A stretch of 64,000 bases of DNA. Origin: an uncultured Cellvibrionales bacterium (lineage in GTDB: Bacteria > Pseudomonadota > Gammaproteobacteria > Pseudomonadales > Dasaniaceae). The stretch lies in contig CAJVZD010000009.1 of assembly GCA_913019905.1 (NCBI GenBank), forward strand, positions 88,696 through 152,695. The letters are read 5' to 3'. A model generated the notes under the pieces. That model had not been told where the DNA came from. It searched no databases and saw nothing but the letters and a program-made list of their open reading frames with translations. Of this stretch, positions 1 to 7,637 are shown one piece after another. Each line of letters starts with the position of its first letter. Position 1 is the first letter of the stretch. A program made the translations under genes and the position numbers.

Positions 1-5
1 ACGTA

Positions 6-251
6 ATGGTAACTATTCGTTTATCTCGTGGAGGCTCTAAAAAGCGCCCATTTTATCACTTGAATGTTAGTGATAGCCGCACATCTCGTGATGGTCGTTT
101 CATTGAGCGTGTAGGTTTCTTTAACCCAACAGCTAGTGGTGCTGAAGAACGTCTTCGTGTTGATCAGGAGCGCGTAGATTATTGGGTCAGCAAAGGCGCA
201 AAATTGTCTGATCGTGTTTCTAAACTCGTTTTAGATTCACAAGCTGCCTAA
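6..251 (+). CDS. rpsP: 30S ribosomal protein S16
   Basis: This encodes small-subunit ribosomal protein S16, an assembly protein of the 30S body. The 81-residue length is normal, and the N-terminus [19 protein letters not shown] with the following DSR and RVGFFNP segments are family hallmarks. It is the first gene of the rpsP-rimM-trmD-rplS operon, with only 8 bases before rimM. The window opens 5 bases upstream, so its ribosome binding site and promoter are not visible. No feature is unusual. Confidence 0.98.
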   Translation: MVTIRLSRGGSKKRPFYHLNVSDSRTSRDGRFIERVGFFNPTASGAEERLRVDQERVDYWVSKGAKLSDRVSKLVLDSQAA

Positions 252-259
252 TTAGCGAT

Positions 260-808
260 ATGCCAACGCCAACGAGTCCCGATGATATGGTAGTGATTGG
301 TAAAATCACTACCGTGTACGGAGTCAAAGGCTGGGTAAAGATACATTCTTATACGGATCCTATTGAGAATTTTCTAGGATATCAAGAATGTTATCTGGAT
401 CGGGGTGATCAGTGGGAACCGGTGGACTTTGAATCGATAAAGTTGCACGGTAAAGGCTTGGTTGCCCTAGTTGATGGTGTTAGTGATCGTGATGAAGCAA
501 AACGCTTTTGTCAGCATGATATTGCCGTGCGTAGCGAAGAGCTTCCTAGGCTCAGTGCCGGTGAATTTTACTGGTATCAGCTTGAAGGCTTGAAGGTTTA
601 TACGGTCGGATCGAACGGGCAAGATCTGTTACTTGGGACAGTAGACCACGTGATGGAAACCGGCGCTAACGACGTGTTGGTTGTTCGTAAAAGCGAAGGT
701 AGTATTGACCAGTCAGAGCGACTGATTCCCTGGATAAAAGATCAGGTCATCAAAAGTGTCGATGTTGGTCAGGGAATAATTCGAGTTGAATGGGATCCGG
801 AGTTTTAA
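260..808 (+). CDS. rimM: 16S rRNA processing/ribosome maturation factor RimM
   Basis: RimM binds S19 in the 30S head and helps mature 16S rRNA. The 182-residue product has the N-terminal RimM barrel (VVIGKITTVYGVKGWVKI near residues 11-28) and the C-terminal PRC-like barrel (FYWYQLEGLKVY, then GANDVLVV and LIPWI). It sits 8 bases behind rpsP and 97 bases before trmD, the widest gap in this operon. A perfect 12-bp palindrome (AAACCCGGGTTT, 807-818) overlaps the stop codon; no T-run follows it, so I do not call it a terminator. Confidence 0.97.
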   Translation: MPTPTSPDDMVVIGKITTVYGVKGWVKIHSYTDPIENFLGYQECYLDRGDQWEPVDFESIKLHGKGLVALVDGVSDRDEAKRFCQHDIAVRSEELPRLSAGEFYWYQLEGLKVYTVGSNGQDLLLGTVDHVMETGANDVLVVRKSEGSIDQSERLIPWIKDQVIKSVDVGQGIIRVEWDPEF

Positions 809-905
809 ACCCGGGTTTGTGACAAAGATTATTGCTTCTGGTGGCATGTTTTCTAGGGTGCTATCAATTATTTGGATAGTTTCTAGAATCCTTACGGGCA
901 AATAA

Positions 906-1691
906 ATGGGTGCGGCGGCGGTTCAATTTGGTGTTATCACGCTGTTTCCGGAAATGTTTTGTGCCGTTACCGATCATGGTATAAGCGGCAGAGCTGTCAA
1001 TAAGGGGCTAGTAAGCCTACAAAGTTGGAATCCTCGAGACTATACCGAGGATAAACACAGAACCGTCGATGATCGCCCTTATGGTGGCGGACCGGGGATG
1101 GTAATGAAAATTGATCCTTTGCGCGCATCGATTAGAGCGGCGAAGGACGAACTGGGTCAAGATAGTCGAGTAATCTACTTATCTCCCCAGGGGCGTAAGC
1201 TTGATCAGGCGGGTGTAAAAGAATTATCCCGGCAGACAAAGTTAATATTGGTTGCAGGTCGCTATGAAGGTATAGACGAGCGACTGATCGAGTCAGAAAT
1301 CGATGAAGAGTGGTCAATAGGCGACTACGTGCTGAGTGGCGGTGAATTGGCTGCGATGGTGTTGATCGATACAGTGGTTAGACAGATACCTGGTGCCCTT
1401 GGCCACGATTTGTCTGCGCAACAAGATTCATTTGCTGATACTGGCACCGAATCTGATAGTGGTAATTCAGGTTTACTTGATTGTCCACACTATACTCGAC
1501 CAGTCAGTGACAGCGGGTATGCAGTGCCGAGTGTTTTGTTAAGTGGTGATCACGAGAACATTCGTCGTTGGAGACTGAAACAGTCTTTAGGGCGAACTTG
1601 GTTGAGACGCCGTGAGCTTATTGAGCAGCGGATATTGACTGATGAAGAGAAAAACTTGTTAGCTGACTTTGTGAGAGAATCAGAGAGTTAG
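906..1691 (+). CDS. trmD: tRNA (guanine-N1)-methyltransferase TrmD
   Basis: TrmD methylates G37 of tRNAs reading CNN and some GNN codons using S-adenosylmethionine, which prevents +1 frameshifting. The trefoil-knot SPOUT core is visible: [11 protein letters not shown] at the N-terminus, the [14 protein letters not shown] loop, [25 protein letters not shown] and [14 protein letters not shown]. The linker segment contains about 11 extra residues ([11 protein letters not shown]) between DSFAD and [10 protein letters not shown], which are normally almost adjacent. At 261 residues it is only slightly long for the family. It belongs to the rpsP operon. Confidence 0.97.
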   Translation: MGAAAVQFGVITLFPEMFCAVTDHGISGRAVNKGLVSLQSWNPRDYTEDKHRTVDDRPYGGGPGMVMKIDPLRASIRAAKDELGQDSRVIYLSPQGRKLDQAGVKELSRQTKLILVAGRYEGIDERLIESEIDEEWSIGDYVLSGGELAAMVLIDTVVRQIPGALGHDLSAQQDSFADTGTESDSGNSGLLDCPHYTRPVSDSGYAVPSVLLSGDHENIRRWRLKQSLGRTWLRRRELIEQRILTDEEKNLLADFVRESES

Positions 1692-1761
1692 CGAGCAGTG
1701 TGGATATTAAACATTTAGACTATATGCATAGCTGTGAAGCTATCGATTTTAGGAGCCAGTT

Positions 1762-2118
1762 ATGAGCACCAACAAAATTATCGCTGAAATTGAAGCGGAA
1801 CAAATGAGTAAAGAAATACCTGATTTTGGCCCAGGCGATACTGTCGTCGTTCAGGTTAAAGTTAAAGAAGGCAGTCGTGAACGTCTGCAGGCTTTTGAAG
1901 GTGTCGTAATCGGCAAGCGTAACCGCGCGCTGAATTCTGCGTTTACAGTCCGTAAAATATCACACGGTGTCGGTGTGGAGCGAACGTTCCAAACTTACAG
2001 CCCGTTGATTGAGAGCATTTCGGTTAAACGCCGTGGTGATGTTCGTCAAGCGAAGCTTTACTACTTGCGTGAATTGAGCGGCCGTGCAGCTCGAATCAAA
2101 GAGAAATTGGCAAGGTAA
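1762..2118 (+). CDS. rplS: 50S ribosomal protein L19
   Basis: L19 sits at the interface of the 50S and 30S subunits. The 118-residue product contains the signatures [44 protein letters not shown] and [16 protein letters not shown] good ribosome binding site (AGGAG at 1751-1755) precedes the ATG. It is the last gene of the operon and is followed about 30 bases later by a strong terminator. Confidence 0.98.
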   Translation: MSTNKIIAEIEAEQMSKEIPDFGPGDTVVVQVKVKEGSRERLQAFEGVVIGKRNRALNSAFTVRKISHGVGVERTFQTYSPLIESISVKRRGDVRQAKLYYLRELSGRAARIKEKLAR

Positions 2119-2150
2119 GATTTGGGCTACAATCTCCCAAGTGAAATTGA

Positions 2151-2176
2151 AAAGGCAGCCATTGGCTGCCTTTTTT
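2151..2176 (+). terminator. Rho-independent terminator of rpsP-rimM-trmD-rplS
   Basis: The inverted repeat AAGGCAGCC / GGCTGCCTT has a 3-base loop (ATT) and is followed at once by a run of T. It lies about 33 bases after the rplS stop in the expected orientation. Confidence 0.9.
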
Positions 2177-2210
2177 GTATTCGGCATTTGTCATCCTACG
2201 TTTGGCGGCC

Positions 2211-2272
2211 ATTGTTTTGACAATATGGGTTGTTGACAACAATAGTTTTGACAACGTCTGTTTTGACAAGCA
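2211..2272. repeat. Degenerate tandem repeat, about 15-bp period, upstream of xerD
   Basis: The heptamer TTGACAA occurs at 2217, 2233, 2248 and 2263 (spacings 16, 15 and 15). Three of the copies extend to GTTTTGACAA (2214, 2245, 2260). The heptamer contains a consensus -35 hexamer, but no matching -10 is obvious. The array fills the rplS-xerD spacer. Confidence 0.75.
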
Positions 2273-2353
2273 TTGTCTTTAAAGCCAGAGTGTTGATAAT
2301 CCGAGTTCGAGTAATCCGAGCATTTTCACAAGGTCGTTATATAGGCGTTAGTA

Positions 2354-3256
2354 ATGGATGTTGGCAGCGGTGACAATCTTCTAATCGATAGTTTTCTGGA
2401 CTCTATGTGGATGGAAAAGGGTTTAAGTAAAAATACGCTATCGTCCTACCGCTTAGATTTAAAGTATTTTGATCAGTGGCTTACAGAAATTGGTCAAACG
2501 ATGGTGACAGTCGACAAGAGTCATATCATTGCTTATTTGTCGCGCCGGCTTGAAACAAAAAAATCGGCTAGATCAACGGCGAGACTATTGTCTTGTCTTC
2601 GGGGGTTTTATCGGTATCTGGTTCGAGAATCGATCATAACTGTCGATCCAACACTGGATATCGATAGCCCGAAGCTCGGACGTCCCTTGCCAAAATCATT
2701 GAGTGAAGAAGATGTAGAGACTTTGTTGGAAGCACCCGACACGGATGATCCCTTAGAGTTGCGAGATCGAGCGATGCTCGAGTTACTGTATGCTTCTGGG
2801 TTGAGGGTGACGGAATTAATATCTCTGCAGCTAGGCCAAATTAGCATGTCGCAGGGAGTCGTTCGGGTGATGGGTAAAGGCAGTAAAGAGCGTTTGGTTC
2901 CTACCGGTGAAGTGGCGCTGCACTGGCTGCAGCGGTATATTCAGTCGGGCCGTCCATTATTGTTGGGAGCAAAGCTGAGCGAGGTGGTTTTTCCATCGAA
3001 AAGAGGGAATATGATGACCCGGCAGACATTTTGGCACCGCGTGAAGTTGTACGCTACCCGGGCCGGGATTAACAAGCCGCTGTCTCCGCATACGCTGCGC
3101 CATGCCTTTGCTACTCATCTAATCAATCACGGCGCTGACTTAAGGGTGGTGCAGTTGTTACTCGGGCATAGTGACTTGAGCACCACTCAAATCTATACTC
3201 ATGTTGCCCGGGCTCGAATGAAGAGTTTACATGGGGAACATCATCCTCGGGGATGA
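2354..3256 (+). CDS. xerD: Site-specific tyrosine recombinase XerD
   Basis: XerD acts with XerC at dif to resolve chromosome dimers during division. The 300-residue protein has the N-terminal SAM-like core-binding domain (LIDSFLDSMWMEKGLSKNTLSSY) and a C-terminal catalytic domain. All catalytic residues are visible: R151 (ASGLRVTEL), K175 (GKGSKER), H246-x-x-R249 (PHTLRHAFATH), H272 (LLGHSDLSTTQIYTH) and the nucleophile Y281. XerC is excluded mainly by context: the order xerD-dsbC-hom-thrC is the one known from Pseudomonas. Confidence 0.95.
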   Translation: MDVGSGDNLLIDSFLDSMWMEKGLSKNTLSSYRLDLKYFDQWLTEIGQTMVTVDKSHIIAYLSRRLETKKSARSTARLLSCLRGFYRYLVRESIITVDPTLDIDSPKLGRPLPKSLSEEDVETLLEAPDTDDPLELRDRAMLELLYASGLRVTELISLQLGQISMSQGVVRVMGKGSKERLVPTGEVALHWLQRYIQSGRPLLLGAKLSEVVFPSKRGNMMTRQTFWHRVKLYATRAGINKPLSPHTLRHAFATHLINHGADLRVVQLLLGHSDLSTTQIYTHVARARMKSLHGEHHPRG

Positions 3257-3558
3257 GCACCCTAATAGATTAGGCGTAACAGCGCACAGACTGAAAGCTT
3301 AGTACCAGCTCCCGATTTAGCGGCAGCTAATCAACGAATCTATCAATGCGCTGGATGATAGTCACTGTTGAATAGTTGGCGGTATTGATAGTCCCCCTTT
3401 TGTGTTTTATTGGATTTAGAGATGCTTCTTCGAGGAACCTTGCTGGGAGCCTGCTTTCTAAACGAAAAGTTGATACAATTGGCTATTGCAGGATCGTAAT
3501 TGATTTCATCGTTATGGTCGTTAAATAGGTTTCTAAAAATTACATAGAGAATTATCGA
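3257..3558. other. Intergenic spacer xerD-dsbC
   Basis: This 302-base spacer has no credible reading frame. TTGATA at 3470-3475 could be a -35 element for dsbC, but the matching -10 (around 3493) is poor. I see no convincing terminator or repeat. Confidence 0.5.
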
Positions 3559-4404
3559 ATGAAACTGTTACTGAACTTGTCTGTTACTTTTCTGTTTTTA
3601 TCATTTTCCTTGACGGGATATTCTGCAAACGATCGAAAAGTGAATGGTATGAGCGCGGAAACGTCAGTTACCACGCCGAATGAAGTAGAGATGGCTATTC
3701 GTAGCGCATTTAAAATGAGTCGCCCAAATATAGTGGTCGAGTCGATAAAGCCCAGTGTTATCGATAATATATATGAGGTTAAAGTGGCCGGTGGACCCGT
3801 TCTGTATACCAGTGCCAACGGCCAGTTTTTTGTATTGGGTGATATCTATGGTGTTGAGCCGGGTGGGTTTGTCAATTTGGCTGAACAGGTACGAGAGGGC
3901 GAGAGAATGTCGCTCTTAGCGAATGTAAGAACTGAAGACATGATCGTTTTCTCTCCTCAGAAATTGCCCGCGAAAGCCACATTAACCGTTTTTACCGATG
4001 TCGATTGTTTCTATTGCCAAAAGCTGCATAAAGAAGTGCCTGATTTGAATCGCGTCGGTATAGAAGTTCGTTATCTGGCCTACCCGAGAGCGGGCGTTGG
4101 TTCCGATGCATACAATAAAATTGCTTCTGCCTGGTGTGCCGATGATCGACAAAGTTCTTTAACGAAATTAAAAAATCGTCAGTTTATCCCTATCAATGTG
4201 TGTGCAAATAATCCGGTTGAAAGCCAGTATAATTTGGGCCAGAAAATGGGCGTGACGGGTACACCGGCGTTGGTGACGTCGAAAGGTCGCTTAATGCCTG
4301 GCTACATTCCTACCTTGCGACTAGCGAGTGTATTGGGCGTGGAAGTAGATCCAGTAATCGCCGCAGAGCTTCAACGAAAAGAAGATGCTGCAGCAAAAAA
4401 ATAA
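3559..4404 (+). CDS. dsbC: Periplasmic thiol:disulfide interchange protein DsbC
   Basis: DsbC isomerises wrong disulfides in the periplasm and is kept reduced by DsbD. The 281-residue precursor has a signal peptide (about residues 1-22, KLLLNLSVTFLFLSFSLTG), an N-terminal dimerisation domain, and a thioredoxin-like domain with the active site C150-F-Y-C153 in FTDVDCFYCQKLH. The structural cysteine pair C193/C215 and the cis-proline loop TGTPALV are present. The usual active site is CGYC; phenylalanine at the first X is unusual. It lies between xerD and hom and ends at a strong terminator. Confidence 0.95.
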   Translation: MKLLLNLSVTFLFLSFSLTGYSANDRKVNGMSAETSVTTPNEVEMAIRSAFKMSRPNIVVESIKPSVIDNIYEVKVAGGPVLYTSANGQFFVLGDIYGVEPGGFVNLAEQVREGERMSLLANVRTEDMIVFSPQKLPAKATLTVFTDVDCFYCQKLHKEVPDLNRVGIEVRYLAYPRAGVGSDAYNKIASAWCADDRQSSLTKLKNRQFIPINVCANNPVESQYNLGQKMGVTGTPALVTSKGRLMPGYIPTLRLASVLGVEVDPVIAAELQRKEDAAAKK

Positions 4405-4420
4405 TATACGGATTGACTAT

Positions 4421-4449
4421 AAAAATGGCGCCAGTGGCGCCTTTTTTTT
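4421..4449 (+). terminator. Rho-independent terminator after dsbC
   Basis: GGCGCC (4427-4432), a 3-base loop AGT and GGCGCC (4436-4441) are followed by eight T, directly downstream of the dsbC stop. It separates dsbC from hom. Confidence 0.9.
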
Positions 4450-4579
4450 GAGAAAAATTTCCTGAAGTGTATTGGCGCGATGGCTTTGCGAGCTTAGCTG
4501 AAATACAATCACTTCTTTTTTAAAATGTGGTGTTTCGAACACTGCAATTGTTCGATAGTTATTGCGAAGGGAGAAAGAA

Positions 4580-5875
4580 TTGTACCCGGTGAAAATTGGT
4601 ATCTGTGGTCTAGGCACAGTTGGTAGTGGAACTCTAAATGTTATTACACGCAATCAAGCAGAAATCTCTGCGAGGGCTGGGTGTGAAATAGTGGTAGCGC
4701 ATATTGGAGCGAGGCGAGGCGCTGACATTGATGGAATAAAGGTAAGCACCGATATTTTTGCCGTTGCAGAAGACCCTGATATCGACATTCTTGTTGAATT
4801 AATCGGTGGAACAACGGTTGCTAAAGATTTAGTGATGGCTGCCATTGCTAAGGGAAAGCACGTGGTAACTGCCAACAAAGCGTTGATCGCCGAGCATGGC
4901 AATGAAATATTTGAAGCGGCGGAGAAGAGCGGCGTATGTGTTGCTTTTGAATCTGCTGTGGCGGGTGGCATACCCATTATTAAAGCCATTCGTGAAGGTT
5001 TGGCAGGGAATAAAATCGAATGGTTGGCTGGTATTATTAACGGAACCGGAAATTTTATTCTGACAGAAATGCGCGAAAAAGGCCGAGATTTTTCAGATGT
5101 TTTACAAGAAGCGCAAGATCTAGGTTACGCGGAAGCCGACCCTACTTTTGATGTTGAAGGCATAGACGCCGCTCATAAATTGGTCATCCTTGCCTCACTG
5201 GCCTTTGGAATTCCGCTGCAGTTTGAAAAGGTCTATACCGAGGGGATTACGAAAATCTCCATAGAAGATGTCGGTTATGCCGAGGAGCTGGGCTATCGCA
5301 TTAAGCATCTGGGCGTTGCAAGAAAAACAGATAATGGTGTTGAGTTGCGAGTCCATCCGACATTAATCCCCGAAAAACGTCTCATTGCAAATGTTAACGG
5401 GGTAATGAATGCGGTATTGGTACAGGGTGATGCGGTAGGCCCGACTTTGTATTACGGTGCAGGAGCAGGTGCAGAACCGACGGCTTCGTCGGTGGTCGCT
5501 GATATTGTTGATATCGCTCGCAGTTTAAGTGCAGATCCTAAGCATAGGGTTCCCTATCTGGCGTTTCACCCACATGCTTTAAACGATACGCCCATAGTTG
5601 GAATCAATGAAATCGAAACGGCGTATTATTTGAGAATGTCTGCCGAAGATAAGCCTGGAGTACTTTCTCAGGTTGCGCAAATATTGTCTGATGGTGGGAT
5701 CAGTATCGAGGCCATTATCCAGAAGCCGCCGGCTACGCTAGCTGAGCATGTGCCCTTGATAATCCTGACCAATCGATCGTTGGAAAGTAGATTAATTTCC
5801 GCAATTTCAAAAATAGAAGCGTTGGAAAATATTGCTGGAGAAGTCACGCGTATTCGCGTTGAGTCACTCGGCTAA
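4580..5875 (+). CDS. hom: Homoserine dehydrogenase
   Basis: This is the monofunctional homoserine dehydrogenase, which reduces aspartate semialdehyde to homoserine with NAD(P)H in the threonine/methionine pathway. The 431-residue protein has an N-terminal Rossmann motif (VKIGICGLGTVGSG), the catalytic region (HVVTANKALIAEHGNE, AGIINGTGNFILTEM, LGYAEADPTFDVEGIDAAHK) and a C-terminal ACT domain (YYLRMSAEDKPGVLSQVA) expected to bind threonine. I choose the TTG at 4580: AAGGGAG at 4567-4573 is spaced correctly, and the product LYPVKIG matches MKPVKVG of the Pseudomonas enzyme. No aspartokinase is fused to it. Confidence 0.95.
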   Translation: MYPVKIGICGLGTVGSGTLNVITRNQAEISARAGCEIVVAHIGARRGADIDGIKVSTDIFAVAEDPDIDILVELIGGTTVAKDLVMAAIAKGKHVVTANKALIAEHGNEIFEAAEKSGVCVAFESAVAGGIPIIKAIREGLAGNKIEWLAGIINGTGNFILTEMREKGRDFSDVLQEAQDLGYAEADPTFDVEGIDAAHKLVILASLAFGIPLQFEKVYTEGITKISIEDVGYAEELGYRIKHLGVARKTDNGVELRVHPTLIPEKRLIANVNGVMNAVLVQGDAVGPTLYYGAGAGAEPTASSVVADIVDIARSLSADPKHRVPYLAFHPHALNDTPIVGINEIETAYYLRMSAEDKPGVLSQVAQILSDGGISIEAIIQKPPATLAEHVPLIILTNRSLESRLISAISKIEALENIAGEVTRIRVESLG

Positions 5876-5899
5876 AAAGTGCTGCGTAGTTGCTCGCAG

Positions 5900-6043
5900 G
5901 AGTCTTCGACTTACTGGCAGGATGAGTCGTCAGCTTCTTGGTATCAGGAGTCGTCAACTTCTTAGTCTCAGGAGTCGTCAACTTATTAATCGAATGAGTC
6001 TTCAAGTTCTTGATCGATTGAGTCGTTTACTTAATCATGCCAT
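5900..6043. repeat. Six-unit tandem repeat with exact 24-bp period between hom and thrC
   Basis: GAGTC recurs at 5900, 5924, 5948, 5972, 5996 and 6020, exactly 24 bases apart. Most units continue GAGTCGTCAACTTCTT with a variable last third; units 2-4 are most alike and the outer ones have decayed. A possible seventh degenerate unit lies at 5876-5899. Because 24 is a multiple of 3, one frame stays open and would read an SRQLL-type octapeptide repeat. I regard that reading frame as incidental. Confidence 0.9.
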
Positions 6044-6139
6044 AAGCCACCGGCTCGACACGCAATCAAAAAGACACGACATCGGATCTTTAAGGTCTGG
6101 ACAAATTACACAGATATTTTGGAAAAACGGTAGGGAAAA

Positions 6140-7537
6140 ATGAAATATATTAGTACCCGTGGTCAGTCACCCGCGTTAAATTTTGAAGAGGTTTTGTTAA
6201 CAGGGCTTGCGCCTGACGGCGGGCTTTATGTACCGGAAACGCTGCCGAAATTTTCTCAGCAGGAAATCGCTTCCTGGACAACCTTGAACTATTCCGAATT
6301 GGCTTTCAAGATAGTTCAGCCTTTTGTCGGTGAATGTATTCCCGCTGATGATTTAAAGGCGATTATCGATGATACCTACGTAGAGTTTCGTCACCCCGCT
6401 GTTGCCCCGTTAGTACAACTAGACCATAACGAATGGGTACTGGAACTCTTTCAAGGTCCGACCTTAGCATTTAAAGATTTTGCATTGCAGATGTTGGGGC
6501 GGTTGCTCGATTACGTACTGGAGCGGCGCCATCAGAAAGTCGTTATTATGGGCGCTACGTCCGGAGATACTGGATCTGCTGCAATTCAAGGCTGTAAAAG
6601 ATGTAACAACATCGATATATTTATTTTACACCCTTATCAGCGCGTGTCAGAAGTACAGCGTCGTCAAATGACCACAATACTGGCCGATAATATTCACAAT
6701 ATTGCCGTTAAAGGAAATTTCGACGATTGTCAGTCAATGGTCAAAGCCAGTTTTAATGACAAGAGCTTTTTGCCGGAAGATCGTCAGCTGGTTGCTGTTA
6801 ATTCGATAAACTGGGCGAGAATCATGGCTCAGATTGTCTACTATTTTTATGCCTCACTGTCTTTGGGTGGACCCATGCGTCCGGTCGCCTTCTCGGTTCC
6901 CACAGGCAATTTTGGTGACATCTACGCTGGATATCTGGCTTCTAAGATGGGTTTACCCATTGATCAGTTGATTGTCGCAACCAATACTAACGATATTCTT
7001 CATAGGTGCATTAGCAACAACGATTTCGTAAAACACGACTTGGAACATACGCTGTCGCCGAGCATGGATATCGTTGTCTCAAGTAATTTTGAACGTATTC
7101 TCTTCGATTGCTATGATCGCGACGGTTTGGCTATTGGTGACTTAATGACGCGATTTCAGTCAGAAGATGTTGTATTGTCGAATTCTGCTTTTGCGAGTCT
7201 CAATGGCCTTTTCGACAGTTACACTGTTGACGACGGACAAACAATTAAGACGATCGAAGATGTTTACGAAAAAAACGAATATCTTCTTGATCCGCATTCT
7301 GCAATTGGTGTTGAGGCTGCGAGAAAAGTACGTCGTAGTTACGATGTTCCTATGATAACTCTGGCGACTGCTCACCCTGCAAAGTTTCCGGAAGCCGTAA
7401 TGAAGGCGGGATTTCCGCATGAACCAGAGTTACCCCATCATATGTCTAGTCTATTTAGTGATGAGGAGCGAGTGGACATTATTGAAAACGATTTGAGTAA
7501 AGTCCATCAGTTCATGAATGAGCATATTTCTTCGTAG
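6140..7537 (+). CDS. thrC: Threonine synthase
   Basis: This PLP enzyme converts O-phosphohomoserine to threonine. The 465-residue protein has the N-terminal MKYISTRGQSPALNFEEVLLTG segment, the substrate loop DGGLYVPE, the PLP-binding lysine K112 in GPTLAFKDFALQ, the GATSGDTGSAA phosphate/PLP loop and the C-terminal ATAHPAKFPEAV. It follows hom in the order known from Pseudomonas; the 264-base gap carries the 24-bp repeat array. AGGGA at 6132-6136 precedes the ATG. Confidence 0.97.
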   Translation: MKYISTRGQSPALNFEEVLLTGLAPDGGLYVPETLPKFSQQEIASWTTLNYSELAFKIVQPFVGECIPADDLKAIIDDTYVEFRHPAVAPLVQLDHNEWVLELFQGPTLAFKDFALQMLGRLLDYVLERRHQKVVIMGATSGDTGSAAIQGCKRCNNIDIFILHPYQRVSEVQRRQMTTILADNIHNIAVKGNFDDCQSMVKASFNDKSFLPEDRQLVAVNSINWARIMAQIVYYFYASLSLGGPMRPVAFSVPTGNFGDIYAGYLASKMGLPIDQLIVATNTNDILHRCISNNDFVKHDLEHTLSPSMDIVVSSNFERILFDCYDRDGLAIGDLMTRFQSEDVVLSNSAFASLNGLFDSYTVDDGQTIKTIEDVYEKNEYLLDPHSAIGVEAARKVRRSYDVPMITLATAHPAKFPEAVMKAGFPHEPELPHHMSSLFSDEERVDIIENDLSKVHQFMNEHISS

Positions 7538-7637
7538 ATCCGTAGTTTGTTTACATGGGGTGGTTTCACGAGGAGAAAAATTCAGCGTGCAACCACTCGA
7601 ATAATTTCTCTGGTTTATCGGAAACAGGTGTATATTT

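Noticed and set aside
807..818. Palindrome AAACCCGGGTTT as terminator of rimM
   Set aside because: It has no loop or T-run and lies inside an operon that continues to trmD.
5832..6143. Open frame of 103 codons between hom and thrC with an SRQLL-type octapeptide repeat
   Set aside because: It begins inside hom in another frame and exists because the 24-bp DNA repeat keeps one frame open. No ribosome binding site is seen and composition is basic/Leu-rich, as expected from the repeat.
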